Of a stretch of 64,000 nt of DNA, positions 49,401-61,050 are shown one piece after another. The position numbers were made by a program, and so were the translations under genes. Location: contig NC_083339.1 in NCBI RefSeq assembly GCF_019175385.1, forward strand, positions 110,903,601 to 110,967,600, given 5' to 3'. The stretch's first letter is position 1. Each line of letters starts with the position of its first letter. The notes under the pieces are model-generated. The model had not been told where the DNA came from and ran no database searches. It saw nothing but the letters and a program-made list of their open reading frames with translations. This stretch comes from Lycium barbarum. Lineage: Eukaryota; Streptophyta; Magnoliopsida; Solanales; Solanaceae.

Positions 49401-50135
49401 ACTTCTGTGAATTCATTAACGACTGGAACGGACTGGAGAGTTGGAGTCTGGGCATCTGAATCCTTGACTCGAACTAGGTGGTAGATATAACCCTTGGAAA
49501 TAATTTTTCTGGTTTTTAGGTAAGAAATAATCTATCCCTGAGTACTACTGAATTACCCTCCCATTCTATGACTGTCTCATTAGGGAACTCAAATCTTATA
49601 ACATTGGTTCTACAACATACCGTGGCATAACATAAAGCTAACTAGTCCATACCCATGATCAAATCAAAGTCTACCATTTCTAATTCTGCTAAGTCAGCTA
49701 TGGTTCTGTGGTGATGGACTAAAATTGGACAACCCTATAAATACGCCTAGCTATGACTGACTCTCCCACTAGGGTAGACACCTCAAAGGGTTCATGCAAT
49801 TTTTCTGGTTCAATACTAAACTTCTTAGCAACAAATGGGGTTACATAAGATAAAGTGGATCCTGTGTCAATAAGGACATAAACATCGAATGTGAAGACTA
49901 TTAATGTACCTGTGACAACATCTGCATAAGCTTCTGTATCCTGACGACCTGTCAACGCATATAAATGGTTTCGTCCTCCGCCTGCGTTTCCAGACTTAGC
50001 TGTATTATGCCCCCGCTGGGCCTGAGTATTACGAGGGACTGCTGAATTCGTGGACTGCGCCACGTAACCTCCGGTACCCTGTCTATCTGAGGGATAGTCC
50101 TTCTGAAAATGGCCCTTCTGACCACATCTAAGCAT
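46500..50135 (-). pseudogene. pol of gypsy element 2 (protease, RT, RNase H, integrase, tail)
   Basis: Protease (50135-49719): LIDTGSTLSYVTP with intact DTG, frameshifted at 49719. RT (49169-48384): [20 protein letters not shown] and [17 protein letters not shown], but the catalytic motif reads FINDIL (Asp to Asn), so polymerisation would be lost. RNase [11 protein letters not shown], ending VVADAL. Integrase (48027-47090): HLGSTKMYHDL...CLNCQQ zinc site, MDFVSGLP and [11 protein letters not shown], with a frameshift between 47467 and 47326. The tail (47068-46835 and beyond) holds SPRYIGPY. Homologous throughout to element 1. Confidence 0.85.
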
Positions 50136-50297
50136 GCATCAGTACCCACACGACACTCACCTGAGTGTCTCTTATTACACTTGCCGCATATCAGATTGGT
50201 ATAAGTCGACTGACGTACACTAGCTTGAGAGTAAGAACTTGATGGCCTGAAATTCTACTTCTTATCATTTCGGAACTTTGGGACTGGGGAACTTGCT

Positions 50298-51252
50298 GTG
50301 GATGGAGCAGGTCCCGCTGACCTATTCTTAAAGAATTTTCTGTTCCTATTACCGCTGAACTATCCGAGAGAATTGACCCTCTTGTTGAACTCCTTGTCTT
50401 TCTCTTTCTGCAAGGCTTCCTCCTCTTTTAGCCTTGTCTCATTCCCCTGTACGAAGGTAACCATCTTGGAGATAGTCATTCCCTTGTTCTGTGCAGCAAT
50501 ATTGGCCCCATCGTATAAGTGGGGATCCAGACCACCAACAAACCTCCTCACTCTTACCCTCATATCCATTATCATAAGTGGATCTTGCTTGGACAGACTA
50601 ACAATTTCCAAATAGTAGTCGTGAATTGACCTGCCATTCAGCTTCAGCTTCAGGAACTGCTCAGCCTTAGCTTCTCTAACTTCTATTGGCATGAAGTAGT
50701 CTAGGAATGCGCTTGCAAATTCATCTCATGTAGCATCAGGCACATCATCACCTCGGGATAATTCCCAAGATTCATACCAAGTGTTAGCAATGCCCTGCAG
50801 CTGATGAGCTCCAAAAGTAGCTGCTTCGGTTTCCGTAACTGTCATAATCCTGAAGATTTTCTGAAGAGTGTCAATGTAGTCCTGAGGGTCCTCATTTTTC
50901 TTTGTCCCCGTGAAGACTGGGGATTCATCCTCAGAAAGTCCTTAGTAATAGAAGACTCTCCATTATTCCCTGAACTTGACCCAGATTCCTGACGTTAAGC
51001 CTGAGCTGCTACCAGTTGTGTGAGCATGTTCATAGCACTCCTAACATCCCCATCTGAATCACTAGGAGGTGTAACTGTAGGAGAGGTTAGGGCTACTGTC
51101 TGAGTCGGAACGGTCTCTTCGTGAGGTACATCTGCGGTAGCCCTCTGGCTGGCGGCTGTGGTCCTCCTGGTGTATTTTCTTTTCACAGGTATTTTCTGAA
51201 AATACATACGCGCACGAATTGGAAAGACATCCTGACACCGCATTAATCGCAC
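50298..51252 (-). pseudogene. gag of gypsy element 2
   Basis: The N-terminal piece (51252-50995) has MYFQKIPVKRKYTRRTT and ends NMLTQLVAAQA before a stop. The capsid piece (50692-50360) has EVREAKAEQFLKLKL and RVRVRRFVGGLDPHLY, typical of plant gypsy capsids. The knuckle, just downstream near 50130, reads RCGQKGHFQKDY with the last cysteine replaced by Tyr. The expected gag start codon appears as ATA (ataccTGTGAAAAG context) where element 1 has ATG. Confidence 0.8.
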
Positions 51253-51258
51253 GATCTA
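51245..51258 (-). promoter_or_regulatory. Conserved leader box
   Basis: The minus strand reads tagatcgtgcgatta. The same box (tagatcgtgcga) occurs at 33306-33318 in element 1, 1218-1231 in the first element and 6571-6582 in the relic, always between the leader hairpin and gag. ATCG-TG-CGAT is a short dyad. A packaging role is a guess. Confidence 0.5.
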
Positions 51259-51305
51259 CAGTATGAAAGAAATAATACAATCCTAATTGTCTTGGTGGTC
51301 AACTG

Positions 51306-51336
51306 TTTATATATGTGGGGCCCTCACACATATAAA
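51306..51336 (-). promoter_or_regulatory. Leader hairpin of gypsy element 2 with GGGCCC loop
   Basis: tttatatatgtg pairs with cacacatataaa at 11 of 12 positions around a 7-nt loop containing the palindrome gggccc. It lies 54 nt from the primer site. Third instance of the same layout in the window. Confidence 0.55.
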
Positions 51337-51390
51337 AGTGACCCCACTAGACACGGTTTCATAGACTCCCTAAAGACACTTGAACCTAGT

Positions 51391-51402
51391 TCTCTGATAC
51401 CA
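51391..51402 (-). other. Primer binding site of gypsy element 2
   Basis: The minus strand reads tggtatcagaga, 11 of 12 to the initiator tRNA-Met site, 5 nt from the 5' LTR. Confidence 0.88.
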
Positions 51403-51407
51403 AGCTT

Positions 51408-53413
51408 TGTCACGCCCCGAGCCAGGGCCTAGGCGTAACACGACACTCAGTGTCATACTGCATGTGACTGAGCGAACCACATTGCTTGCTGAATCATCAT
51501 GAGACATAGCATAAGCTGAATAAGACATGGGTGCATAGTGAACCTTTGTAAACATACTAAGTCCTAATATTAAATAGAAATACTTGTTTAAATTATGAAT
51601 GCGGATAATATCATAAATGAGCCAAAATGGCTAACCGACTCTGAAAGTTTGACATAACCTAACTGACTTGTCTAGTCTATGAAACCTCTAGCATAAGTCT
51701 GAACATGAAAACATACTTGCTGTGACAAGGCCCCCAGCATACCTTTAAATGCACATCTTATCATGAAAATAAATAAATAAATACTAAATGTCTAAACCCC
51801 GGAAGAGATGGGGCTCACCCAAAAGCTGATAAGTACGAAGTCCTACTAAGCAGATGCGTCGTCTTGTAAATCAGTACCTGCATCGTGAAATGCAGGCCCC
51901 CGGGCAAAATTAAGGGGACGTCAGCATATTGAATGTACTGGTATGTATAGCAACTAAAAGAAATAACATGGGACATGGAATAACATGATAAGAAGCGAAA
52001 TTGAAAACCTGGACATGAACATGAGCATGAATATATATATATATATATATATATATCATGAGTAAAACATGGTAAGTAGGGAGAGGATTTCATAAACCGA
52101 CAAAATGATATCACCACGTGAGTACGTGGAGTCTCGTACCTTGACGGACCAGTAGAGCCCCCATACCTTGCCAAGGTATAAGGTGTAACGTGCCTGATAG
52201 ATCCATTCAGTGGAAAATTAAGGAATCGTCCTAACTGGGCGAAGCGATCCTTATCCTACGATGGCTACGTAGTTTCAGGCTATCTGGGCCTTCTCGGTAA
52301 TTTGAGCAACTCCCAAAAACATGAACATGATATAGTTGGCTAAGAATCCCTTGGTTTTCGTGACATAACTTGTAAACATGGTTTCATGAAATAACTTGTA
52401 GGCATGCTTTGAAATGATATAACATAAACATGGTTCATATCAATTAGCTTGTAAAACATGGGTTTGAACAATATATTTACATAATATACTTGCATGAAAA
52501 CGTGTAAAGCATATGGAATGTTTTCTTGAAAATAATATAATAGTCATAACTTGCATCTCGGAACCCATAGGATGCAAAGTATGGTTTTTTCATAGATTAG
52601 GACAGATTTTCAATAACTATAAGAAATTATCAAGAACTTCAATGAAGAATTACTAACAATTTCATACATATTATAATCATGGGACATGGGCCTAGGGTTA
52701 TCATGATCATGGTCAAAACCCTAGTTTTCGTATAACTTCGTAATTTATGGAAGAAGGACGTGGGGACGAACAATGACGTTCCCACACGTAGATAGAAACT
52801 CTACATACCTGGTAACGCTCCAAACTTATATTAAAAATATGTTCTTGGAAGGAGAATTCTAATCCTTGGCCTTGAATTCCTTTAGGTGGGTTTTCTTGAA
52901 AATCCTATGTTAAGAACATGAAATTCCTACTTAGAATTCATAGGAAATTGATGGAATTCATTTAGGACGGTCTTAAGGAGCTTACCTTGATGCTTGGAGA
53001 AGTTGAGAGGAGGAAACTTTCGTGTTAGGGTTTGAGAGGAATGAGACTTATGAAATAAAAAGCTGGATTCCCGTCTTTTAATTGTCTCAGTTGCGGTACT
53101 GTTACAGACCGTAAATTTCCAGAGAGGGTCTGATTTTTTAGGTTGGGTTATGGCGACCTGTTACGGGCCGTAACACGTGTTACGGTCTGTAACATGAACC
53201 GTCCTTTGGTCCAAGTTATGAGACGGTGATTTTTCAAGCCGTACCTGTTACAGTATGAATGACGGTCCGTAACACACGTTACGGTCCGTCCCTTGTAGTG
53301 TAACGCTGAGTTTTCTGAACTGAAACATATTTTCGATTCCAACACTCCCCTTCTTGGGTTTCTAACCTCCTGAGTCATGAATATGGTTTAGTACGGATTT
53401 GCGAGGTGTTACA
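51408..53413 (-). repeat. 5' LTR of gypsy element 2
   Basis: tgtcacgccccg to ggtgttaca, 2,006 bp. It includes the perfect hairpin cctgcat/atgcagg (51877-51896), an AT microsatellite (52031-52056) and an 18-bp palindrome with a CACGTG core at 53168-53185. Shorter than its partner mainly because part of the U3 palindrome cluster is missing. Confidence 0.9.
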
Positions 53414-54837
53414 GACATCAAGGCATAATGTACAACATGTCTACTTTGGAGGGGTGACAGCCTCCCTTTGCTTACCATCGCTATTGTTTAAGGCACATTA
53501 AGGCAAATTTTCAAATGAAGTTTGGAAACGGCACACTCAACAAATTGATGTGGGCGGCTATGATGGAGCATAAACAAAAAAAAAGGCTTGTGAGGATGGA
53601 GACGATCAAGGCAGTAAGTCCAGAAGCATATACTTGGTTGAAGAAAATCGAAGTTGAAAATTGGACATTACATGTTGATGAAGGCAGGAGATGAGGGATG
53701 GTTACAACAAACAGCTCATAGTCATTCAATGGTTTGCTAAAATCTGCTCGGGAACTACCCATTACTACAATGGTAAGAGTGACTTTCATGCAAGTTGTGG
53801 AGCGGTTTGTGACAACAACAAAGCAAGCCAGAGCCATATTAGCAGAGGGTGGGAGATGGATGCCAAAATCTTCAAAAATGATGGAGCACAGGAAAAAATG
53901 TCAGCTGCACAATATGACCGAGTATAGCCTGGCTGAACGTGTGTATGAAGTCAGAACAAGTTATTATGAGGGTAGGAGAGGAAACATACATACCGTTTAT
54001 GAGGGCACGAGAACGTGCAGTTGTGGTAAGTGGAAAACATATCACCTGCAGTGTTCTCATGCCGTCAAATGTTTCGAGGCAATGGGAAAAACGGTATCGA
54101 GTTATGTGGCATTGGAATACAACGTCAAAAGTTACGCTAAAGCATATGCCGGCCACTTCTACCCACTTGGTGATCAAGTTTATTGGCCAAACGAGCTACT
54201 TTCAATGGTTGCTAATAAGGAATATATCCGTAAAATTCGGGTTAACGCATGAACTCGGATTCACAATCAAATGGATGTCAATGATAGGACATACTCTCGC
54301 AGGTAATCTACATGTAAGGAGTTTGGCCATGATAAGCGTTTGTGTAGCCTACGAGACTGTGATGGTGCAAGTACGTCTCGTAGTAGAAGAGTCTTTCATA
54401 CTTGATGTATTGTTTTAAATATTTTGTTATTGTAAATAATGATGTATTATTTGGTTATTGCAATGAATTATTTTGAACCTCTCGTATTGGATGAATTATT
54501 TTTTAATATAATATTTTTATTTGTACATTCGAAAAAAAGTAATGTCTTGACTAAAAAATAAAACACTTAAAACAAAACCTTGTAAAATAAAAGACTTAAA
54601 CCTAAAAATAACAAGATTCAAACAAACAAAACTTACTTCGGGGTACTTTATAACCTCTAAAACGACTATCCAAACGTTTAGGTAAACTTGATTTAATGAA
54701 TCAACATTATTCCGCAAAAAAAAGATATCGAGTTCTATATAAAATATTAATATTTCAGAGTTTTGAAACATGACTAATCTTGGGTCAAAATATGAAAAAA
54801 TTTGAATTTGAGAGTTTTAAAATTTGTGGAAAAAAAT

Positions 54838-54947
54838 ACTACCCTTTGCGCACTAAATTAGTACGCAAAGGGTACTTCCCGTCACTTTTTTTTACTGAGT
54901 TATTTTAGTACCTTTAGTCACTTTTTGGTCATTTAAATTGCGGATTA
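54838..54947 (-). repeat. Right terminal inverted repeat of the MULE
   Basis: Reverse complement matches 26214-26325. It includes the palindrome ccctttgcgcactaaa/ttagtacgcaaaggg at 54842-54873, another TTGCG-containing dyad. Confidence 0.82.
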
Positions 54948-54956
54948 CATTTTCAT

Positions 54957-55190
54957 CTACTCTAACCTATAAAAATAAGGAATTGGTAATACAACAGTTA
55001 ACATAGCATATATAGTATGTAGAATAGAATATCGACCTTTGTAAAAAATTTAAAAATCACTTTATATCTACTCTTACTAGACTCGGCGTCTTTTTGGATT
55101 ATACTCCGTAGGTTGACGTTGTAAAAATAGCTTTATATACTGCTACTACTCTTTAACACTGAGTGAATTATTTGACACTTTTAAGTTTTA
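54957..55190. other. Spacer right of the MULE, no features recognised
   Basis: Short unremarkable AT-rich sequence between the MULE target duplication and the next MITE. Confidence 0.35.
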
Positions 55191-55408
55191 CTCCCTCTAT
55201 TTCAATTTATGTGAGCCTATTTTTTTTTTTAGTTTGTGTCAAAATGAATGATCTCTTTCCTAATTTGAAAACAAATTCACTTTATGAAATGATTTACAGC
55301 CACACAAATATTTAAGACTTATTTTGAACCACAAGTTTTAAAAGTCTTCACTCTTTCTTAAATGTCGTGTACAGTCAAATGAATTCATATAAATTGAAAC
55401 GGAATGAG
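55191..55408. mobile_element. Stowaway-type MITE
   Basis: Inverted ends ctccctctatttcaatttat and (reverse complement) ctcattccgtttcaatttat, flanked by TA on both sides (55189-55190, 55409-55410). 218 bp, non-coding. Confidence 0.8.
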
Positions 55409-55410
55409 TA

Positions 55411-57493
55411 TAAAATATAAAATGAACAAAGTACAAAGCCAATAAAAGAAAGTAAGAACTTGTTTGAATTGACTTATTTTAAGTGCTTTTGAGTTAAAAT
55501 AGCTTTTAAGTATTTATTTCTATGCCAGAATAAAAAAAATTAAGACAAAGGCTTATGACTCTCAATTCATGTAAGCGACAAGTTATGAGCCTGTTTGGAT
55601 GGACTTAAAAAAAAAAATATTTTTTTTAACTTAATTTAAATATAAAATAATTTATAAGCTGACCAGTTAAATATTCAAAAAAATTAAAAATAATTTATAA
55701 GTTATTTTCAGCAATTTATAAGCTAAGTCAATCTCGCTCTATGAGTTCATCCTAATGGACTCTAAATAAGGAGGTACAGTTATAAATGCTACAAAGAAAA
55801 ATGAAGGAAGTAGATGATTTGATCCTTCAAGATTAGCAACACCATGTCCGCTTCCACGCAAACGTCAAAAACAGGGCATCATATGACACGTGTCAACTTG
55901 GAAGAAGGTGGTCCCCATATGACAACTAATAGAGCAAAACGTGTCAGGAAAATGCCAGCCTCTACTCTCACCCCCACATCTATAGGACCCCACCAAAATC
56001 AAAAAACAGGAGCAGACCTAAAGACAAACCTGAAAGGTAGTGTTATACGTAGTAGTAGTCGTAGCCCAGTGGACCACCACGCGCCCACCTCGAATAGTGG
56101 CCTGGGACCCATTATCCTAGGAGTGGGGCATGGGGTCCTGCCCATTCACATGACCTAAATATGTGGCCCACACCTATACACCCGTTTCGCCATGATAATG
56201 ACTATTTACTTTTTTAAAAAAGATTATTTTATTTTATTTGAAAAATCAGCATTTTGCTAAAAAAATGTCTAAGCTGTATTTAAAACTTCAAAACATCTAA
56301 AAATCTATTTTCACTTTCAATTTACACCATTGCATTTATTCTCTTTTTTCAAATTTTACCATAATTTTTATTTTTATAATAACTCTATTTATATCGATCA
56401 CCAAACTATTTCATGCTCTACTACTCATTATCCAATATTCTAAACTTCAAAGAATAAAAAATTTAAAAATAATAAGATTAGAGTAAACCGATGTTGTTTT
56501 TATATATTGCATAAAATAATAAGTATTAGAGTTAAAGAATGTTGTTTGGATAGAAGAAAAAAATAATTAAGAGAGAAAGTCCAGTAAATTAGTTAAATTG
56601 GATGATTTTGCTCATTTCTTAAAATTAAAGGGTATAAATCATATTTTATGTTTTTTAAAAAAAATACTTTTAAACAACCAAATTTTAAACAACTAAATAT
56701 TATTCGCAAAAACTATAATCACATCGTAGCTTCATTTTTAGCTAAAATTCCAAATAAAGTGGAGAATATTTTGATTTCTATGCCAAACGCCTACTTATTT
56801 TTGGCCCCTCCCGCTGGCGATAGCTGACCCCACATTCTGGTTTGTATTGACTACTATACATTGAGCCACCCTCTTTGGATGGGACCACTTACGACCCACC
56901 ATCCAATGTGGGCCCCATATTCCACGTGCTTTACTCTAAAGTCACGTGCAGTTTTGAAGTAATCTAAGTGCACGGGGCAATGGCCCCATGACAAGCACTA
57001 AACAGTGCACTGTTACAAAGTGATTTAAAGTCGGTAAAAAAAGGGATTTTAAAGTGTTACACATAATACAGGCACAAAAAATGGTCCCACCACCCACGCT
57101 TAGCAAATATAAAAGGATTCAAAACCAAATCCAACCTAACCAAAACCATTTAGCTTTTCACAACCACATTAAAGAGCACTAAAAAGCATAAAATTGTGTG
57201 CCCCAAAACTAATAAAGCAGCAAGTTGACATTCAAAATTGACCAACCCATGTCATCACAGCAAAGCAAGCAACCTCCTAGAGGAGGAACCGGATTCTAAT
57301 CCCATTTGCTTTTTCAAGCTAAAAGCTCAAGGAGTTAATGAGTATTTACAAGCAAAATGTTAAAGCCAAAGCTGTGAATTAGCCAAAAACTAATTAAAAC
57401 ATAAAAAAGTTTCTTTTGAAACTACAACTAGGGTAGATAATAAGAGACATGAAATATAAAAAAAATAAAGGGAGCCTTTATGGGCCTAGAACC
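55411..57493. other. Intergenic region downstream of the TCP gene
   Basis: 55450-55760 contains MITE-like words (gtttgaattgacttatttta, gtttggatggacttaaaa, agctaagtcaatc) without a boundary I can fix. An open frame at 55844-56158 has no domain. G-box-like acacgtgtc occurs at 55888. A plus-strand tataaaagg lies at 57108. The 3' untranslated region of the TCP gene adjoins 57494. Confidence 0.4.
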
Positions 57494-58501
57494 CTATGAT
57501 TTGGAGGAAGAAGTTTGATCATTCTCACTGGAAGCAGAACCAACCATAAACTGAAGCTCCCTTTTGTCATAAACCTCCAATGAAAAATCCCTAAGCATCT
57601 GTGTGGTATTAGTACTTGTGATTGTTGTTGTATTAGTTGTCACACTAGTAGAACCAGAACTTGGAGCCATAGCTGAAACAACATTACCATCACTCTTTGA
57701 CACAGATGAAGAGTTCACTTGAACCTCACTAGTATAACCAATACCAGGTTGCATTGCAGATACAAAACTTGAAACGGGCCTTGCAGGTACATTAAATATC
57801 GGTGTAGCCCACAACTGAGGTCCACCAGCAGCAATAGTTGTATAGAAAGGAATCCCACCGGTAATTGCAGTATGGGCCATTGGCCAAACAGGAACAACAC
57901 CTTGTTGTGTGACAATTGGTGTTACAGGTGCAAAACTAGACGGCCCTTCATGCACGTCATAAAACTCACTATTTCCAGCCCTTTTCCTCCTCTTAGTCGT
58001 CGTCGAACTATCTCCCTCATTATTCCCTGACGAAGTTGTTGGTATCTTTAAAGTTCCGTTAACAGATACAGCAATAGCTGGAACCGTACCTGTTCCAGTT
58101 GCTTCAATGATTGCTGGCTCTGCCCGTTCCAATAGCCACCTTATTGTCTCCCCATCAGACTTATGCCCAAGTTCACGTGTTAATTGGAAGATTCTAGCAG
58201 CACAAGCAGCTGGCATACGGATTCTCCGACCACGTCCTTCAACTTTAGTATGCCTGTCTTTTGAGGATCTTTTTACCTGCTGTTTTTCTATTGTCTGTAT
58301 TTGCATATTTAGCCCAGCTGTTGACGTGTTGTTTTCTTCGGGCTCTTCCTTCAATAACGGCACCATATCTGTTGACGGACCTACTGCTGTAATGGTGTAT
58401 TCTTGAGAATCACCAAGTAATGGATCAGCGGATACTGTTTTGGAGTCGTTAACCTCGTTATCTTCTGGTTCAATGTTTTGGTTGTTTTCAGTACTAGCCA
58501 T
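57494..58501 (-). CDS. Class I TCP transcription factor (TCP9/TCP19-like)
   Basis: 335-residue single-exon plant transcription factor controlling cell proliferation, leaf and senescence programmes, binding GGNCCCAC-type sites as dimers in the nucleus. The TCP domain spans about residues 76-134: basic region [20 protein letters not shown], helix I with [16 protein letters not shown], loop GHKSDGET and helix [14 protein letters not shown]. The short basic region and Cys100 (the redox-sensitive class I cysteine) place it in class I. The following [18 protein letters not shown] and the nuclear-signal-like KRRKR (170-174) fit the TCP9/TCP19 group. The acidic N-terminus and Ser/Thr-rich C-terminus are usual. 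The start is the first Met in frame. The gene looks intact. Confidence 0.95.
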   Translation of the reverse strand: MASTENNQNIEPEDNEVNDSKTVSADPLLGDSQEYTITAVGPSTDMVPLLKEEPEENNTSTAGLNMQIQTIEKQQVKRSSKDRHTKVEGRGRRIRMPAACAARIFQLTRELGHKSDGETIRWLLERAEPAIIEATGTGTVPAIAVSVNGTLKIPTTSSGNNEGDSSTTTKRRKRAGNSEFYDVHEGPSSFAPVTPIVTQQGVVPVWPMAHTAITGGIPFYTTIAAGGPQLWATPIFNVPARPVSSFVSAMQPGIGYTSEVQVNSSSVSKSDGNVVSAMAPSSGSTSVTTNTTTITSTNTTQMLRDFSLEVYDKRELQFMVGSASSENDQTSSSKS

Positions 58502-58535
58502 TTTTGCAGGAAAAAATCAAGAAAACAGAAGATAG

Positions 58536-58769
58536 CTGAAATTAAAGAAAAATTGGTTAGGAAGGATTAAAAAGACTAAAAATTAAACCGATAGAAGGCG
58601 TGAAATACGAAGGGAAATAAAGGGCGTGTTTGTGACTGACGGAAAATTAGAAAAGTCGTCGTTGTTAGTTGTAATGGTTGACTGATAGTATTCTACAGTG
58701 AAGAAGGAGCATTTGAGATACGAAAAATAAATTGAACAGTAAAAAAGAAATAGAGAGAGGATAACAAAC
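58536..58769 (-). other. Probable 5' UTR intron of the TCP gene
   Basis: On the minus strand a donor ccctaag|gtttgt (58769) and an acceptor tttaatttcag|ct (58536) bound 234 bp of T-rich sequence 34 nt upstream of the start codon. Inferred from splice consensus only. Confidence 0.45.
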
Positions 58770-58850
58770 CTTAGGGAAAAGGAAGCCCCACTTGTAGTTT
58801 GGGTTGCATACAAGGAGAAAGAGGAAAGGGGCCCTCTTGCCAAACCCTAT

Positions 58851-60673
58851 AAAAGATCACAGGACGAAGAGTGATCTACGGCTGAGCATATCTGGGAAAA
58901 GATTGGGCCCTAAGATCCTGACACGTCACAGGGCCTACTTAATGGAAGATTAGCCAGTAGTTAATTTTGGGATTTTGGTTGCAAAAAACAATTCTAGATT
59001 TTTGGTCAAAATCTTGGGATATTCATCATGAGTTGTACTTGTTCAGCCTGGATAATAGATTTTCTAAATTACGTTGCTCAAAATTGGAACACATTGTTTC
59101 TAAAAATAAAAATAAAAAATGACAATGTATCTATCAAATTGTTTGAAATGGTAACTACATTTAAATGAAACTCTCCAACATCCAATATGCACAAAGGTTT
59201 ACATGATACTACCGCCATTCTCTACAATAGTTTGTCTATTTTATTTTTAAATTTAGGTATGACCCAAACTGTTCTCCTAAATCCTAATAATTGCTAAAAT
59301 TTAAACACTTAACTGTGTCTGAATTGACATACAAGGAGAAAGTAAGAAGTTCAATTTAAAATTTTGCATGAAGAGTAAAGACCTAATTATTTGAATCATT
59401 TTGTTGAAGTTTGTAAGATTTGGAATTGTATGTTATGTTGTTATTTTCTTTTAAAATAATAAAAGAAAATTTTGGTTTATAACAACGTGTCCTATGTAAC
59501 TTTGTATTAGCATTTGTATTAAAATGTAGAAGATTTTAATACAAATACCTAATACCATAACTAGGTCCGGAGTTCCCAAAAACGTCAAACACACGCGTCT
59601 GAAATTAGGCTTGCCAAAACCTAATTTCGAACATGCATTTCTAAAGTTGGCATGAGTTCAAACTTCTGACATTTATATCTCTAGTTAAGCAGTTAAAAGT
59701 TTCAGACATATTTATCTGAATATATATCTGAAACTGAGAGTAGTTTATACTTTATATAGTCAGTCTTTGTTCCTGACAATGGCACCCGTTACTCACAATA
59801 GATGGCTATGCTTAATTTATCTCAGCAAAGAATATAACTGCATAGAAACTAAACCTTTGAAGTCCCGATTGCACAATGTTGTTTCCACTCGCTTCACATC
59901 TAATAAGTCTTTCAATCTTTTTGGGCAATCAATTCTCAACCTAAGACAAGCATTTGAAATGATAGAGGCATAAGCTCTAAACAACATCAAATTGAAAGGA
60001 GGTAAAGAAGGTCTTACGCCATCCAAATTTGGCCCAACCTGCCCCTTCGGACAGCCCTTTCGACATAAACATAATTGAGGATACACAAAATGAATGCTAT
60101 GCTGAGATTGTTAAATATATTCTACTTATGTAATAAGTATCCTTTTGATTTTGGATTTTGTAATTATGCTCATAAATTGGTTCCGGCTTGATATAGGATT
60201 GGGTAAGCCATATTTAAGTATGGATACAAAACCCAACCCATATCCAGTGCAACCAGACACATGGACAAACCTACTTTTGGCATGCTAATAACAAAAATAG
60301 AAGGAAGAGAAGAGGAAAGCAAAGAAGAGCAAGTAATCGATTCATAAAATTGTGTGAGAGAACTGTGATTTCTGTTCAAGAAAGCGAAGAGATTGAGATT
60401 AAAAAAATTGGGGCATCATTAAGGGGATATCAGTATTTCATTCTTCAGTAGCTTCAACATCCAACGGTATATGCCTTTCGTTCGACAAACAACCTGTGAA
60501 ACTTGAACAATACATCATTTTATGCAAGTTTCAACACCCACTTTTTGTCTTAAGAATTGTCGGCCATTTACTAACGTCCTGCAATTACATATTATAGATT
60601 GTGGTTAAACAGTTAAAGTATCTATTCGGGGGAAATGAATGCAGATGTCAGTCTTACAAGCGAGCAGAATTAT
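58851..60673. other. Intergenic region between the TCP gene and the UreF locus
   Basis: Holds the TCP upstream region on its left. Overlapping open frames at 59767-59973 (plus) and 59817-60086 (minus) have no recognised domain and are probably chance. Nothing else stands out. Confidence 0.4.
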
Positions 60674-60850
60674 TTACTCTGATAAAAAGCTGATTGCAGC
60701 TCTCACATTCTCGTACTTCCTCTTGATAACAAAGAAATTCCTGCAAGCATCAGCGAAACTTTCTTGAACTGGAAGTTCTCTCTTGTAAACAAACATATTG
60801 GTATAAGCCCAGTGGTTCACGAATAATGTTTTCTGGAAGACATCCATCAT
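60674..60850 (-). CDS. Small hypothetical ORF (58 aa) downstream of UreF
   Basis: The frame starts MMDVFQKTLFVNHWAYTNMF and ends ACRNFFVIKRKYENVRAAIS plus four residues, then TAA. Its composition (aromatic, basic, balanced) looks like real coding sequence rather than AT-rich noise. It sits 200 bp past the UreF stop on the same strand. An in-frame stop lies shortly upstream, so it is either a short gene, the last exon of an unseen gene, or a fragment left by rearrangement. I recognise no family. Confidence 0.35.
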   Translation of the reverse strand: MMDVFQKTLFVNHWAYTNMFVYKRELPVQESFADACRNFFVIKRKYENVRAAISFLSE

Positions 60851-61050
60851 GGGAAAAAGTCACAATTTAAAGGAATGGGAACCACATAAACTTCAGTAGC
60901 TCTACGAGAAGCCATCACTGTGGTTTGTGCCCCTGATTTTTAACCAGGCGAAAGCACAAGCATGTCAGCAATTATTTTTGGAAGTATAGATTAAGATCAA
61001 TAACTCTCATCCACCCAAACCCCCGTATCTTGAATCTTCAGTTCCACCAT

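Larger units (their letters stand above)
44237..53413 (-). mobile_element. Gypsy element 2 (Ty3 type), minus strand, with exact target duplication
   Basis: 9,177 bp with two complete LTRs. The direct repeat gacat flanks it (44232-44236, 53414-53418). Excising it with one gacat joins gatcgacat to caaggcata and restores the transposase reading frame D-R-H-Q-G-I. Internal order on the minus strand is primer site, gag, protease, RT, RNase H, integrase, tail. The LTRs differ by many substitutions and small indels (a 55-bp net length difference), so the insertion is not recent, and its genes are broken. Confidence 0.92.
31233..54416 (+). pseudogene. Mutator-type (MuDR-like) transposase, cut into three by two retrotransposons
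   Basis: Piece 1 (31233-31675): start MSSPSSTVKVSLFWDGD and an N-terminal ubiquitin-like region, frameshifted near 31390. Piece 2 (43235-44236): the Mutator DNA-binding domain (GMVFESKKTLQRAVKIY, then CKRQYQGCQLMLRG), an intron at 43689-43771, then the catalytic core (ISIDSTYVYG, KLLIAVGMYANG, PLAFAIAANES) with TGA at 44168 where Trp is usual. Piece 3 (53419-54416): HRYCLRHIKANF, WTLHVDEG and a SWIM finger (CSCGKWKTYHLQCSHAVKCF), then a knuckle-like tail. Several stops and frameshifts mean it is dead. It once catalysed cut-and-paste movement of this element. Confidence 0.85.
26214..54947 (+). mobile_element. Mutator-like element (MULE) enlarged by nested insertions
   Basis: The left end (gagtccgcaacctaaatgac, continuing to about 26325) matches the reverse complement of the right end (taatccgcaatttaaatgac, back to about 54838). 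The flanking 9-mers catttttat (26205-26213) and cattttcat (54948-54956) agree at 8 of 9 positions, the duplication size typical of Mutator elements. Inside lies a Mutator transposase pseudogene cut in three. The present length is 28.7 kb; removing the two gypsy insertions (11.6 and 9.2 kb) and the hAT element leaves roughly 6.4 kb. Confidence 0.85.

Noticed and set aside
55844..56158. 104-codon frame as a gene
   Set aside because: Polar, Pro/Thr-rich translation without domain, promoter or conserved partner; likely chance.
57108..57116. Plus-strand TATA-like box suggesting an antisense transcript into the TCP gene
   Set aside because: tataaaagg alone is weak evidence; no start site, frame or splice signal supports a transcript.
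59767..60086. Overlapping frames on both strands as a gene
   Set aside because: Neither shows a recognisable motif or splice context; left as intergenic.
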